From the NCBI GenBank assembly GCA_029553845.1, contig JAKPKF010000193.1:1-11438 (forward strand): a stretch of 11,438 bases of DNA, read 5' to 3'. Both the position numbers and the translations under genes were made by a program. Every line of letters begins with the position of its first letter. The first letter of the stretch is position 1. The notes under the pieces are model-generated. The model was given only the letters and a program-made list of their open reading frames with translations. It did no database searches and had not been told where the DNA came from. Shown one piece after another: positions 1-10,300 of the stretch. The stretch comes from a bacterium (GTDB lineage Bacteria; Patescibacteria; Dojkabacteria; SC72).

Positions 1-108
1 AATTTGAATAAGGAAACAATTAGTCAGTATCTTACGAATCACCAAACAAATGAGTATATTTGTTCGTCAACCCCAATTTATGATACGAGAATAGCTCAAC
101 CAGTTTGA
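1..108 (+). CDS. Possible 3' end of a plus-strand gene (partial, weak)
   Basis: Plus-strand frame 1 is open from the window edge for 35 codons and ends in TGA at 106-108 (ends in YDTRIAQPV). It would converge on the operon and overlap its last gene by 13 bp. No family is recognised, and 35 open codons can occur by chance. A short AT-rich inverted repeat (AACAAAT at 45-51, ATTTGTT at 58-64) lies inside it. Sequence to the left is needed to decide. Confidence 0.22.
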   Translation, partial: NLNKETISQYLTNHQTNEYICSSTPIYDTRIAQPV

Positions 109-506
109 CTTTTTTGTCCAAGTAATAGGGGTCTGGTACAACTGCTGTCTGATGATTTCCGTTTTAAGAAAGATCCATATTTCTCGTTAAATGACTGAAC
201 TTGATTCTTATGTGGCTTATCATCTTCTTTCCTTTCTTTCTCTACTTTTGGCTTAACAGGTTCAATCAGCTTAACTTCTTCTTGTTGAGCAACTTGTTCA
301 AAAGAAGGAAATCCAAATTCATTGACTGAAACGAGTCTGCAATATATATTTTTTGGTGTCGGCTGATCTTCCTGCCAATCGAACATTTGAACACGACAAA
401 GGGAGTCCCCATATCTTACGATATAGGTCTTTCTCCCTTTTATTGTTACAACCCTTTCTACAGGCAGTTTCAATTGTGCTCCTATGTTATGCCTTATATT
501 TCGCAT
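96..506 (-). CDS. Unrecognised 136-aa protein, possible small beta-barrel N-terminus
   Basis: Not recognised as a named family. Residues 12-70 alternate short strands (VERVVTIKG, KTYIVRYGDSLCRVQMF, IYCRLVSVNEFG), suggesting an OB- or SH3-like small beta barrel of the kind that often binds nucleic acid. This is an inference from pattern only. A very charged Glu/Lys/Pro linker (about 76-100) follows, then a short tail, NEKYGSFLKRKSS. There are no transmembrane segments or signal peptide. The ATG overlaps the stop of the HNH gene by one base (TAATG), a strong sign of translational coupling, and it is the last gene of the operon. The final 28 residues read less like folded protein. An A6 tract at 110-115 sits just before the end, and the +1 frame stays open 25 more codons to a stop at 32-34, so the C-terminus may be frameshifted. 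Confidence 0.65.
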   Translation of the reverse strand: MRNIRHNIGAQLKLPVERVVTIKGRKTYIVRYGDSLCRVQMFDWQEDQPTPKNIYCRLVSVNEFGFPSFEQVAQQEEVKLIEPVKPKVEKERKEDDKPHKNQVQSFNEKYGSFLKRKSSDSSCTRPLLLGQKSQTG

Positions 507-1204
507 TATCGATTTATTTCTTCAAATTTTTTTTTCAACTCATCAACATCCATTACTTCTCGCTTTCTGTGTACCATTGAATGGCAATTGGAGCAAAGCG
601 CACATAACTCTGATTGAGGAATTGGATGTTCATCATCATATGTAGCCAATGGCTTTGTATGATGCACTTCAAGGAAGTTCTTTCCAATATCTCCATATGC
701 TTTCTCAAAGTTAAATCCACATACATAACAAGTATACCCAGAGTCCTCTAAACATTTTTGTCGTGCAGCACGATTTCGTTGACGACGAAGAATCTTCGCC
801 TCTGTCAATCTACCTTCAACCATTTGGCGTTCTTCCTCGTCAGTTCCGGGGTTTTCACCTGGATTATTATCTGGCATTTGTATAGAAGAAAGATCAATTC
901 CTATTTTATTTGCATAGAAACGAATGTATGCTTCAATTGCTTTCGATGAAATATAGCCTGAATATCCAGCCAAGATCTCGTCATCTGATTTCAATTTTGC
1001 AGAAAACGACAATAATTCTTCGATGGAATACTTGTCATCATATATGCAGTTAAAGTCCTGACGCACGTGTTCCCTAATCAATGTCGGAAGAGATTTCTCT
1101 GTCGCATTGACCAATGTATTCAGCATATTTCCCTTTATGCCTTCAACAATGCGCAGATACTTTCTATATTCCGAATGAACTGCTTTTTGTTCTTCTGTCA
1201 ACAT
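506..1204 (-). CDS. HNH endonuclease (McrA-like zinc-HNH)
   Basis: 232-aa protein. Residues 1-110 form a helical N-terminal region with a YISSKAIEAYIRFYANK helix, followed by an acidic Pro/Gly/Glu linker (110-130) and a basic helix (RRQRNRAARQK). The C-terminal HNH domain has the zinc pairs C159/C162 and C204/C207, the catalytic motif VHH (180-182), N206 and H212 within LCSNCHSMVHR. All residues expected of an active beta-beta-alpha-metal nuclease are present, so it should cleave DNA; its target is unknown. Similar HNH domains occur in modification-dependent McrA-type enzymes. The ATG at 1204 lies inside the end of druE (7-nt overlap), and the stop shares one A with the next start codon (TAATG), so expression is probably tied to both neighbours. 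HNH nucleases are not part of the two-gene type III Druantia set. Confidence 0.88.
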   Translation of the reverse strand: MLTEEQKAVHSEYRKYLRIVEGIKGNMLNTLVNATEKSLPTLIREHVRQDFNCIYDDKYSIEELLSFSAKLKSDDEILAGYSGYISSKAIEAYIRFYANKIGIDLSSIQMPDNNPGENPGTDEEERQMVEGRLTEAKILRRQRNRAARQKCLEDSGYTCYVCGFNFEKAYGDIGKNFLEVHHTKPLATYDDEHPIPQSELCALCSNCHSMVHRKREVMDVDELKKKFEEINR

Positions 1205-4200
1205 GAGCTACTTTTCTTAATTATGACATAATACAGTACATCTTCATTATTACGTACAACACTGACTGACCCACTGAGAGTATCGAGATTCATGTATTTA
1301 CTATCAGACCTATAGCCACCACTTATACCATGATCAGGACGTATTTCCACAAGTGCGCCATCCTCGGTGTTTATTCTTAACCATCTGTGATGATCTGCAT
1401 CATTAAATGAATGTTCTGGGTCGATTCCAAAAATATCAAGGAAAAGTTGGTCTGTATATTTGTCAGCATCCTCCTTAGATGAGAAATTCATGCTAATAGG
1501 AGTCCAGTCATTAAATCGTTCATTGACACATTTACGCTTTGGCGAATCTAATTGCAAAGTGATATTATCTATAGAGAAGCCGAATAAATTGCGCATCTCA
1601 TCAATAAGATAAACCAGCATAAGACTTGCTAATGCGCTGTTTACATACATGTCACTAAATGATATATCCACACGTTTCCCTCTGAGGATATCAGAAAGAA
1701 TGTCAATATCATCCTTTTTCAGAACATATGGTGCAATGGCAGTAGAAAAATAATTCTTTATCTGAAATGTTGTCGCATGAGTTATACCTTCACGGACAAT
1801 CTGTGAAGGTGAAACTGTGTAGGTCGGTTCATCTTGACTTACAAATGTAGGCAAAGAAGTATCAACAAATACATGACTGCAATTCTTTCCCCAGTTATTG
1901 GAGAATGATAGAACTGCCTCCTTATTAGTGAAATATCTTCTTGTCTTGTTTGATGTTTCAACTATTATTGCAGTTTTCAAACCACCCATGTCTTTAACTA
2001 GTTGCACATCACAATCCGGAAATTTATCCTTTAGATTTATGAAAGGCAATTTGCCTGAGAGTGATGTATGTAGTTCTGGATGGTACTCAACGACAAGTGA
2101 TATTTTCTTGCCATTCACTAGGGCATTATTAATGAGTTTGCCCATTTCCGAGCGAACACTTGACCAGTCACTGATGGCATAGTCATCAGATTCATCTGAT
2201 ACACACAAAGTGAGCTTCTTTACTTCAGAATCGTTATTGGCCTGTTTGAAAATATCCTTTAGAGATTGATAAACAACTTTGGCAGACGGACTAACAGCCT
2301 TGATTGAGCTGGGTACGTCAAGGGCTTTGTCCTTTTGTCTGTTAAGCCAATCCATTACTTTAGCTTTAGACAGAAGATGTGAATATCTGTAGTTGTTTCT
2401 ATCTACAAGACATCTTGCGCAAGCACCACCATCGACGTGACAGTTACAATTTGTCTCTTCAAGGTCTTTTCTGGCAATGTCAAATATTTCCTGACAAAGG
2501 ACGGGATTCATCAGTTTCAGCGAATATCCGCATCCACCTTTTGCAGTGTCATATATAAATAGAACCCAAGCATTGATCTCTTGTTTAATGCCAAAATCAA
2601 TTTCCCCTTCATCGATACCTTCACTCTTTGCTAAGGCACGTTTTAGAACCACACCAAGAGAAAATACAAGTTGCTCATCCATTTCATATTCAGATGAACC
2701 GGCATCTTTTTTGAAACGAAGTACTGTATAGCATGTGGGATGATTACCTGTGAATACGACATGTCGTGCAATATCTCCATCGTTTGCCTCACAATCATCT
2801 CCCCATAATCTCTTGTGGCCTGGTTTCACTGAATATGGAATACTTTCTTTTGTTGAAGTTGCAGAATACTCAATAGAAGCTCGTCCACAACGCTTACAGA
2901 AAGCAAAACCATGACCATTTCCAACATTATAGAATAATATATTACCAGTCTCACCACTGCTAATGATTTCGACCATGTTGATTGCCTTATGTTGACTCCA
3001 ATCTGTTTTTAGTAAAACAGGTCTAATGTCGTAGAAGTGTTTCTCTGTTTTCTCTTCGCGTGAACTGTCAACATTCTGGTCTGTACAAAAGCCTATAGGT
3101 TCATAAGCTAATGTATATGTGTCATGGTCTCTATCGATTATACTATGATAGGGATTCTGACAGATAGGACAGATTCTGTTCTCGTCCAAATTTCTTCTGT
3201 ATTCAGTATGACCACAATGAGTACAATGATATATTGCTCTAGTTTGAGTCTCTTCATTGTATGCGCCAAGAAGTTTTATTCCTGCGGAAATATAGTTCTT
3301 TTCGTTTACAACTACGGTTTGTTCTGGGGCATACTCATTAAGAGCCGTATGGATATCACGGGAAGCCGTGGTTGCACGGCGAAGTTCTGCAATTTCCTTT
3401 TGAACTTTATTTAGCTCGTTCTGCAAATTAAACTTCTCTACACTATCACTTTCTGCTGCAATCTTGTTCTGGAGGTTTTCTGACTTATCATATAAACGAT
3501 GAAGCTTAACAGCTTGGTCTCTATCAGTAAAGTCAAATGTTACGACTCCCGTTGGCATATTGGCGTTAGGGATAAACTGATGTTCGGATAGATAATTCAG
3601 CAATCCTTCAGATTTTGATTTGCGAATCTGATTGCTAATAGCCATTTGGCGTCTTGTGTCGTTCTTGAATTGAATAAAAGCATCATTAAGTTCTCCAATT
3701 ATATCATTGTATTCTTTTTGGATGGCTTGTATAGAATCTTTAGTGATATTAATCGTATAAGGGGTACTCTCGCCAAATACCTTCTTGAATTTACGCTCCT
3801 CTGCTTGATTAGCTCTCATATCATCCAAGAATTGAACAAACGTATCACATGTCGAAGTCATAAACTCATCAACGGACATTGTTGCTTGAATACCTGATCC
3901 ATTATCGCAAATGAATTGTCTGAAGAAGAAAGAGTTTATATGTCGCTGTATGATAGTCTGACTTGGACGAACCTTAATCATGTGTTGTGTCGTTTGGAGA
4001 GCCCACATAGGATTAGCAAAAGCATGTTGACCTACAGGGGTGTTGTTGCAGAGGGAGAAAGCTATAGCTTTGCTTTGTCCCATACGACCAGCACGACCTA
4101 CACGTTGAAGATAATTTGCAGCTGTAGGAGGAACAGTGTCCATCAGAACTACATCAATGTCACCAATATCCACACCCATTTCCATTGTGGTAGAACAATG

Positions 4201-7200
4201 CAGGACATTGACTAAAGGGTTCTTTTGACTAAATGCTTTTGTATAATCACGCAACAACTTTTTAGATTGTTGGGCAGAATGTTCTGCTGCTATATAAATA
4301 GGTGTCTTGTGATATGAATACTTGTGGCGGTCTGTCCATAAACCTTTAGCCTTTAGGTTCTGGATATTATTATCACTCTTTTCCCATTCTATGACTTCAT
4401 CGTTATCTTTGGGCCTTGAAGGTAAAGAAATCTTTGTACCATCGCACTTGTATTTAGCAAATAGCTTTTCACAGATATTACCTACAATAAGCGGACTATA
4501 TCCGCAGAAAGTAGTGTCAAGAATCTGGTATGTTACTGGACAAATCCATCCTTCTTGCAATCTCTTGATTTTACATACATTATTACCTTCTTTGCCTGAG
4601 AGGTCGAGATAATAACAATCAACATATTTGTCATCTGGATAGAATCGAGGGTTATTATAACCTTCGGTATCATCAGCTTTCACCTTAGTAAATATCTTCT
4701 TCTCAATCAGTGTGTTCCATGCTTCTTGAATAACGGCATCAACAACCCTGACATTAGCTTGAAGTTGGTCTAGAGTATGTATACCTATACCTGCACAAAG
4801 AAGAACTACTAGACGAGACTGCTGTTCTGAAACATTTCCACCTTCATTAATCTTCACAGATGGCCAATGTTTGAGCTTTTCTCTTGTATCGTCGGCTGCC
4901 GCAATAGGACTACTCAAATTGCTGTCACGAACATATTTCTTCTCATCATCTACTAATGGCTGAATATGGTTATTCAGTCTCATAACATAGTCGATAGCAA
5001 GTTTAAGATAGTCTTGCCAGTCTTTATCTTCAATACGAATGTTATTTCTATCTGCATAATCTGCTAAGATTGATGGTACTTTGGCAGTTTTCAATGAGGG
5101 ATAATCAAGGTAAATGAATCCCATTGTTTCTGCATTGGTTTCATAAGCAGGTCGTCTACCTATAATTCCTCTAACTAAAGCTGCCTTGTAGGCTTTCTTG
5201 TTTTTTGCGCCATCAGTGTTGGACAGATGATCAAACATCGCTTGATTATATATCTCTTCCGAAAAATCATAAAGAGATACGCCATCTGGCGAAGATGGGG
5301 CGGTTGCCATAATCGATGCTATTTGTTCAGCTGTTAAAAGTTTCCTAACTGGTTCCGGGATTGTATCTAATGGATTTGCCGCTTGTATTTGTGCAAGTCT
5401 TTCCAAGATGTTTTCATAACTTTGATTTCGTTCAACATTGATATTAAATGTTTTGGCAGAAATCGCAGTTCCTTGACGGCTATCAGTAAATGCAATATAC
5501 TTTCCCCAACTTCTTCCTTCTGGAGCGCATTCACGAAGGAAAACGGGAGATACTGTTTGATTGATAAAGTTGATAGGAATTCTAAAGTGCTTTAAATTTA
5601 AGCGTTTGCCCTGAGCTAAACGGCCACAACTTGGACAATATGAATGTCCATCATCTTTTCTAACCTCAACCCACTGACCATCGTTGTCGGTACGGACTTC
5701 AAGTACCGTTCCATTAGCACTATGAATTATATCCATTGTGCCAACATGTGCTTTGCTTACAGGATTAAAGAACTTTTCTTTTTCATAAGGCATTAAGAAG
5801 AATGTGTCTGGACGACCAACACTAACCAACTCATCCTCTTCTTCTTGTTCTGGTGAAAGGTCTATAGAAAAATAATCATCTCTATTAGCACCATCTTCAC
5901 AAGGAAAAATCTTATGGTTTTGTGAATCACTACATCCCATAAGAACAAATCCACCACATCGCTTACATTGTACTATTTCGAGCAGAGGAACGCCACATTC
6001 AGGGCATACAGATGCCTTATATGTAGTAAGATGCCCATACATAGGTACAGCAGGGTTGACCCCTTGGCAATCAGCATTAGCACAAGCATAAAGTCCGCTT
6101 ATTGCTCGCATAAAATAATGTGCCCTTAGGGATAGAATAGGATTGTTGCCTTGCGACATTTCGCAAAGTTTATCCAAGAGTTGTAAAGCTGGCAAAAGCT
6201 TCTCTTTGTTATATGGAGTATCTGGACATAACCACTCCCACATTTGCTGAAGTGTCATGCCTGGAACCTTGTTAATTTTATCGCGGAGCGATAGAACTTT
6301 GTCAACTGATGGAAGATTATTCTTTTTCAGTTCAGAAGCGAGTTCATCCTTATCTAGTGGGCGAACCAAACGATTACCTCCAATCACCTTTATCTGTTCA
6401 ACAGGCTGTCCTGTGACAGTTGATATAAAATCTGCAAGTGATTGTGCTCCTTCTTCACCTCCAATAGTTGCTGATGTACATGCAAACCTAACTTGTTCTG
6501 GAGTTCTATCAAATGCTTCTAATATGCGTTTTATCTGATATGCTAGTTCAACAGCTGCAGAGCCAGAGTAACTATGAGCTTCATCGATAACAATCCAGCG
6601 AAGTTTACCTGCTGACTCTTTTATCATATCTTGGTCCTTTTGGCGAACAAGTATATATTCCAACATGCTAGGGTTAGTCAGAAGAATTTCGGGACGTGTG
6701 CCTTGATGTTTTGGATCTCTGATATCATCACGAGTAACTATCTCATTCGGAAGAATTTCGTCTCGCCCATCAGCACGATATTCAGGAGTATCACCATTAT
6801 AGACAGCAAAATGCAAATTGGTAGCTTCACAATACTCTGAAAGACGTTTCTTCTGGTCTTCCATCAATGCATTCAGTGGGTAAAGGAAGATGGCTTCGAT
6901 AGCATTTGTGTGGCCTTGTTCATACAAGTCACTCAAAACAGGATACATAAAACACTCAGTTTTACCAGAGCCTGTACCTGAAGTTACAACAATACTTTTG
7001 TTTTCTGCCAGTGTTTTCCAACTCTCTGCCTGATGCTTGAATGGGACAAATGGTCGAAACGTTTTCCCTGCTTCGATGGCCTTGTTCTCACGGATCTTTT
7101 CAAGCTTATTCCAGACATCTTTGTTGATTGCAGACCTCCAAGTTTCATCTGAAGAAGGCTCCCAACCAAATGTACTTTGGAAGACAGGTTCAGCCAACAA

Positions 7201-7323
7201 TGGTTCTCTATCAAAAAGTTCATCAATTGCAGAACGCATTGGATGACTTCCTGGTGCCCAAAGAGAAAGTAATGCTAAGCGCATATTCTCTTCAGTTTCT
7301 TTGTATATGTTTTCAAACTTCAT
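1198..7323 (-). CDS. druE: DruE-like DEAH-box helicase with DUF1998 region
   Basis: This 2041-aa superfamily 2 helicase is the likely motor of the system. Motifs in order: Q-like FKHQ (95-98), Walker A SGTGSGKTE (115-123), YPLNALM (148-154), TNPSMLEY (216-223), DEAH (247-250), SATIG (284-288), TTMEMGVDIGD (1045-1055) and QRVGRAGR (1073-1080). All key residues are present. A long insert between the two RecA lobes carries cysteine knuckles (C414/C419, C440/C443, C453/C456, C563/C566). After the second lobe comes a coiled-coil-like stretch (about 1275-1320), further knuckles (C1367/C1370, C1385/C1388, C1476/C1479) and the DUF1998 signature GGCGYS (1596-1601) with C1626, C1628, C1635, C1638. The last 400 residues are unrecognised. 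Size and layout fit DruE. DISARM DrmA/DrmB split helicase and DUF1998 into two proteins, which argues against that system. The end overlaps the HNH gene by 7 nt. Confidence 0.82.
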   Translation of the reverse strand: MKFENIYKETEENMRLALLSLWAPGSHPMRSAIDELFDREPLLAEPVFQSTFGWEPSSDETWRSAINKDVWNKLEKIRENKAIEAGKTFRPFVPFKHQAESWKTLAENKSIVVTSGTGSGKTECFMYPVLSDLYEQGHTNAIEAIFLYPLNALMEDQKKRLSEYCEATNLHFAVYNGDTPEYRADGRDEILPNEIVTRDDIRDPKHQGTRPEILLTNPSMLEYILVRQKDQDMIKESAGKLRWIVIDEAHSYSGSAAVELAYQIKRILEAFDRTPEQVRFACTSATIGGEEGAQSLADFISTVTGQPVEQIKVIGGNRLVRPLDKDELASELKKNNLPSVDKVLSLRDKINKVPGMTLQQMWEWLCPDTPYNKEKLLPALQLLDKLCEMSQGNNPILSLRAHYFMRAISGLYACANADCQGVNPAVPMYGHLTTYKASVCPECGVPLLEIVQCKRCGGFVLMGCSDSQNHKIFPCEDGANRDDYFSIDLSPEQEEEDELVSVGRPDTFFLMPYEKEKFFNPVSKAHVGTMDIIHSANGTVLEVRTDNDGQWVEVRKDDGHSYCPSCGRLAQGKRLNLKHFRIPINFINQTVSPVFLRECAPEGRSWGKYIAFTDSRQGTAISAKTFNINVERNQSYENILERLAQIQAANPLDTIPEPVRKLLTAEQIASIMATAPSSPDGVSLYDFSEEIYNQAMFDHLSNTDGAKNKKAYKAALVRGIIGRRPAYETNAETMGFIYLDYPSLKTAKVPSILADYADRNNIRIEDKDWQDYLKLAIDYVMRLNNHIQPLVDDEKKYVRDSNLSSPIAAADDTREKLKHWPSVKINEGGNVSEQQSRLVVLLCAGIGIHTLDQLQANVRVVDAVIQEAWNTLIEKKIFTKVKADDTEGYNNPRFYPDDKYVDCYYLDLSGKEGNNVCKIKRLQEGWICPVTYQILDTTFCGYSPLIVGNICEKLFAKYKCDGTKISLPSRPKDNDEVIEWEKSDNNIQNLKAKGLWTDRHKYSYHKTPIYIAAEHSAQQSKKLLRDYTKAFSQKNPLVNVLHCSTTMEMGVDIGDIDVVLMDTVPPTAANYLQRVGRAGRMGQSKAIAFSLCNNTPVGQHAFANPMWALQTTQHMIKVRPSQTIIQRHINSFFFRQFICDNGSGIQATMSVDEFMTSTCDTFVQFLDDMRANQAEERKFKKVFGESTPYTINITKDSIQAIQKEYNDIIGELNDAFIQFKNDTRRQMAISNQIRKSKSEGLLNYLSEHQFIPNANMPTGVVTFDFTDRDQAVKLHRLYDKSENLQNKIAAESDSVEKFNLQNELNKVQKEIAELRRATTASRDIHTALNEYAPEQTVVVNEKNYISAGIKLLGAYNEETQTRAIYHCTHCGHTEYRRNLDENRICPICQNPYHSIIDRDHDTYTLAYEPIGFCTDQNVDSSREEKTEKHFYDIRPVLLKTDWSQHKAINMVEIISSGETGNILFYNVGNGHGFAFCKRCGRASIEYSATSTKESIPYSVKPGHKRLWGDDCEANDGDIARHVVFTGNHPTCYTVLRFKKDAGSSEYEMDEQLVFSLGVVLKRALAKSEGIDEGEIDFGIKQEINAWVLFIYDTAKGGCGYSLKLMNPVLCQEIFDIARKDLEETNCNCHVDGGACARCLVDRNNYRYSHLLSKAKVMDWLNRQKDKALDVPSSIKAVSPSAKVVYQSLKDIFKQANNDSEVKKLTLCVSDESDDYAISDWSSVRSEMGKLINNALVNGKKISLVVEYHPELHTSLSGKLPFINLKDKFPDCDVQLVKDMGGLKTAIIVETSNKTRRYFTNKEAVLSFSNNWGKNCSHVFVDTSLPTFVSQDEPTYTVSPSQIVREGITHATTFQIKNYFSTAIAPYVLKKDDIDILSDILRGKRVDISFSDMYVNSALASLMLVYLIDEMRNLFGFSIDNITLQLDSPKRKCVNERFNDWTPISMNFSSKEDADKYTDQLFLDIFGIDPEHSFNDADHHRWLRINTEDGALVEIRPDHGISGGYRSDSKYMNLDTLSGSVSVVRNNEDVLYYVIIKKSSSC

Positions 7324-7327
7324 ATTC

Positions 7328-10300
7328 TTAATGACTTAACTTGTTATTTAATGCTACGATGAAATGACGATTGCATGACTTGCTGCAGAAGATAATACTT
7401 CTTCTTATCTTATCTCTTTGTATCTCATCTTTTATTGAAAATAGGTCTATTTCCTTACGAATATGAGCTACAACAGCATTAACACGCTTGTATAACCACA
7501 TTTCATTACCTACCTTTCCTTGTTCATTGAAATTGTTAAAGAAGGTACCAACTTCATCTCCAAGGTAATCTTGATTTGATTCTATATATTCATCTGTAGA
7601 TAGTTCGAGAAGCCTTATTTCTTTAGGCTTTTTAATGATAGTCTCAGCCAATTCTTCGACAATACCGTGTGATACATAACCATACGCTTCAATCAATGAT
7701 GATACGCACAGGTCTTTAATCCATTCGGTAAACGATGTTAAGACATCATATAAACATTGGCCAAGATTCTTCATATACTCTTCTTCAACATTCAATGCAC
7801 TCAAATATTTCATCATGTCTTCGCCTTCGTGACTCATTGCCCACTTTATGAAGATATCTTGCATCGCAGGAGTCATTGGATCAGACATGAAATTTTGAAG
7901 CTGGATGAAGATGCCAGACAGATAAGGTTGTAACCAATACCACTGGAAGGCTAGGTCATTACTAAAACTTTTCAGCTTTTCTTTAAGAATCTCGCGTTCT
8001 TCATTGTCTGAACATTTAACATATAGCTGAAATGCCAGACACAGTAATGCCTTGTAATCCTGAGCTGTACAATACAGTTCAAGAATTGAACTAGCTGGAA
8101 TATCTTCTTGCTGGGCGCGATTGAACCAACCGATAATCCTTGTCCACAATTCATCGCCTAACAAGGAATCATTTAACTTTTCCCTAATATTGAGAATGGC
8201 CTTCTCTCTATTCTCAGCACGATATGAACCATTCATGTCCTTGGTTAAATCAACCAAAGCCGGACATATACGTCCTCTTGTGCGTCCAACCAGTATGGTT
8301 TTGCCCCATGAACGAATTTCCTCAGGAAGAATGTAGTATTGCGATTCTTCATCATACTTCATTTCCAAAGGTTCCAAGTTCGGTTCATCCAGTTTTATGA
8401 GTTTAAGCACACCAGTAAACTTGAATGGCTTTCTTTTTTTACCAGTGATTACAACACGGCCATCTGATATTTGTCGAGGACGGAATGGGGATTCTTTAAT
8501 ACCGAAAGCGATTCTTTGTCCATTTGAAAGAACAAACTGAACATTTACTTCTGCATTTAACATGTTTTGCGCCGTGCGTTCAAGTAATGAACGTATGGCC
8601 TCACGCGAATCGAATAATGTCAAAAGACTACCCTCATAGGGGATGGTCTTTAGTGCTCGACCATCTTCGAAAATATATAATTTTTCTCCCTTCCATCTTA
8701 ACTCCCTTCTGACATTTCCATATGTGTATTCTCTTATATCTTGTCCAACCAGGTGATACTGATACTTATCGATGTCTGAATATGGAATCCAACAATCGTT
8801 TTCTATGTCATCGCCATATATGTTTTTAATCGAAAAGTCTTTGAATGGAGCTTTTATAGAAATGTCAAATTGGTTTTTGCTGTTTCCAGAAGGAGTAAAG
8901 GTAAAACGTATCTTGCGAGGATCGTGGCAGTTTTCTTTTTTGATTTCCCAAACATCACCGATTTTCTTTTCCCCTTCTGTTGTAGATACATGACCATGCG
9001 CCCATGAAACCTTTATTTGGCAAGAGCTTTTATCAGCCTTTTGTAAACTGATAACTAATCCTTCACCAATGTTTATGAATCTCAAAGGGGCAACATAGTT
9101 GCCATTAGTATCTATTGCACGAGCAAATATTTCACCGAAAGATGGAGTCTCTGTCCAAACATTCTGCCATTTGTTACGATACTGAACGTTGTGACGTTTT
9201 GACTCTGTTCCATCTTCTGTATCATAGCAAAGTGTAAAAGCGCATTTGTTCGCGTCATATAGTGATTCTATCACATCTGGTACATAAAGTGGTGAAGATT
9301 GCAATTCTGTCCAATATAGAGGAGCATTCATACCCAATGTGATACATCCATCTTCGCCTTTCAGTACGATATTATCCGTGTAGTCGGAAGGAATGTGAAG
9401 TCCTTGCAACTTTGTCATTCCCCAACTATACTCATATATGTCAAGATTGGTTTCTGTCTGAAGATTCCAACCATCAGGAATAAGAATAATAGACTCCTGT
9501 CTTCCTAACTGGTTCCCTAATTCATACTTACCATCCTTATTCCTATACAGTAAATGAGGTACACTTATATCAAGATCCTCTCCTATATGAGCATATTCTT
9601 GATTGTGGAGAAAGAGAGAGATAAAATCTCCGTTCTCACATGGATGTTTGCTAAATACTGGGTAACGACAGAAATTATTAGCATAATCGAAAGTGTCAAC
9701 AGCCTGACCATTCTTTCTTACTTGAACTGAAAAGAATCCAATATCGTCAATTCCTTGTTCTTCCAAGAATACTTGCGGAAGACGTTGAAGTCCTTTGACG
9801 ATATACTTGGTATATATTTTCTTCTCTACAGTATCTATTCTAAATTCCCATGTCAATGAGAATGGATGAAGCTGATGACGACGAACCTTTTCTTGTTTTG
9901 CAAGCTCTTTCAAATATAGGAACCAAACATCATTTTCATTGGCACAGTAGAACGGCATTAAAAGATGTCTTTCTGCTTCAACTCCAAGAATAAGTTGTTC
10001 GCAGTAGTCTTTCATGCACTTACTTTGTGAAGCAACCAGGCCAAGGTTCAATTCCTCAAAATTGATTTTTCTATTTACTAGACCACGAGTGAACCTATCC
10101 CAAACAGAGTTGGTTATGTTAGCCGTCACCAACTTCATAGGGAGTCCACCTTGATAAAGCATGTCATTCAAAGGATCTGCCCGTCCTCCATCATACTTCT
10201 CAATTTTCAGCATCTTTGCACCACGACGAGCAGCTTCATAGAATTCGTTCGAATAATTAACGCTTGGTCTTGTTGACTCCAGTGCGTCATAAACCATCTG

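Noticed and set aside
45..64. AT-rich inverted repeat AACAAAT/ATTTGTT as operon terminator
   Set aside because: Only 7 A/T-rich pairs and no T-run after it on the minus strand; too weak to call a terminator.
353..617. Plus-strand open frames of 75 and 76 aa with hydrophobic stretches
   Set aside because: They are antisense to the HNH/small-protein junction; the hydrophobic look comes from reading A-rich coding sequence backwards.
3646..4215. Plus-strand open frames of 83 and 99 aa
   Set aside because: They are antisense to the conserved helicase motifs V and VI and the region after them; no promoter or family similarity.
6984..7226. 80-aa minus-strand open frame inside the start of druE
   Set aside because: It overlaps the conserved helicase N-terminus and Walker A region in another frame, with no own start signal or recognisable domain.
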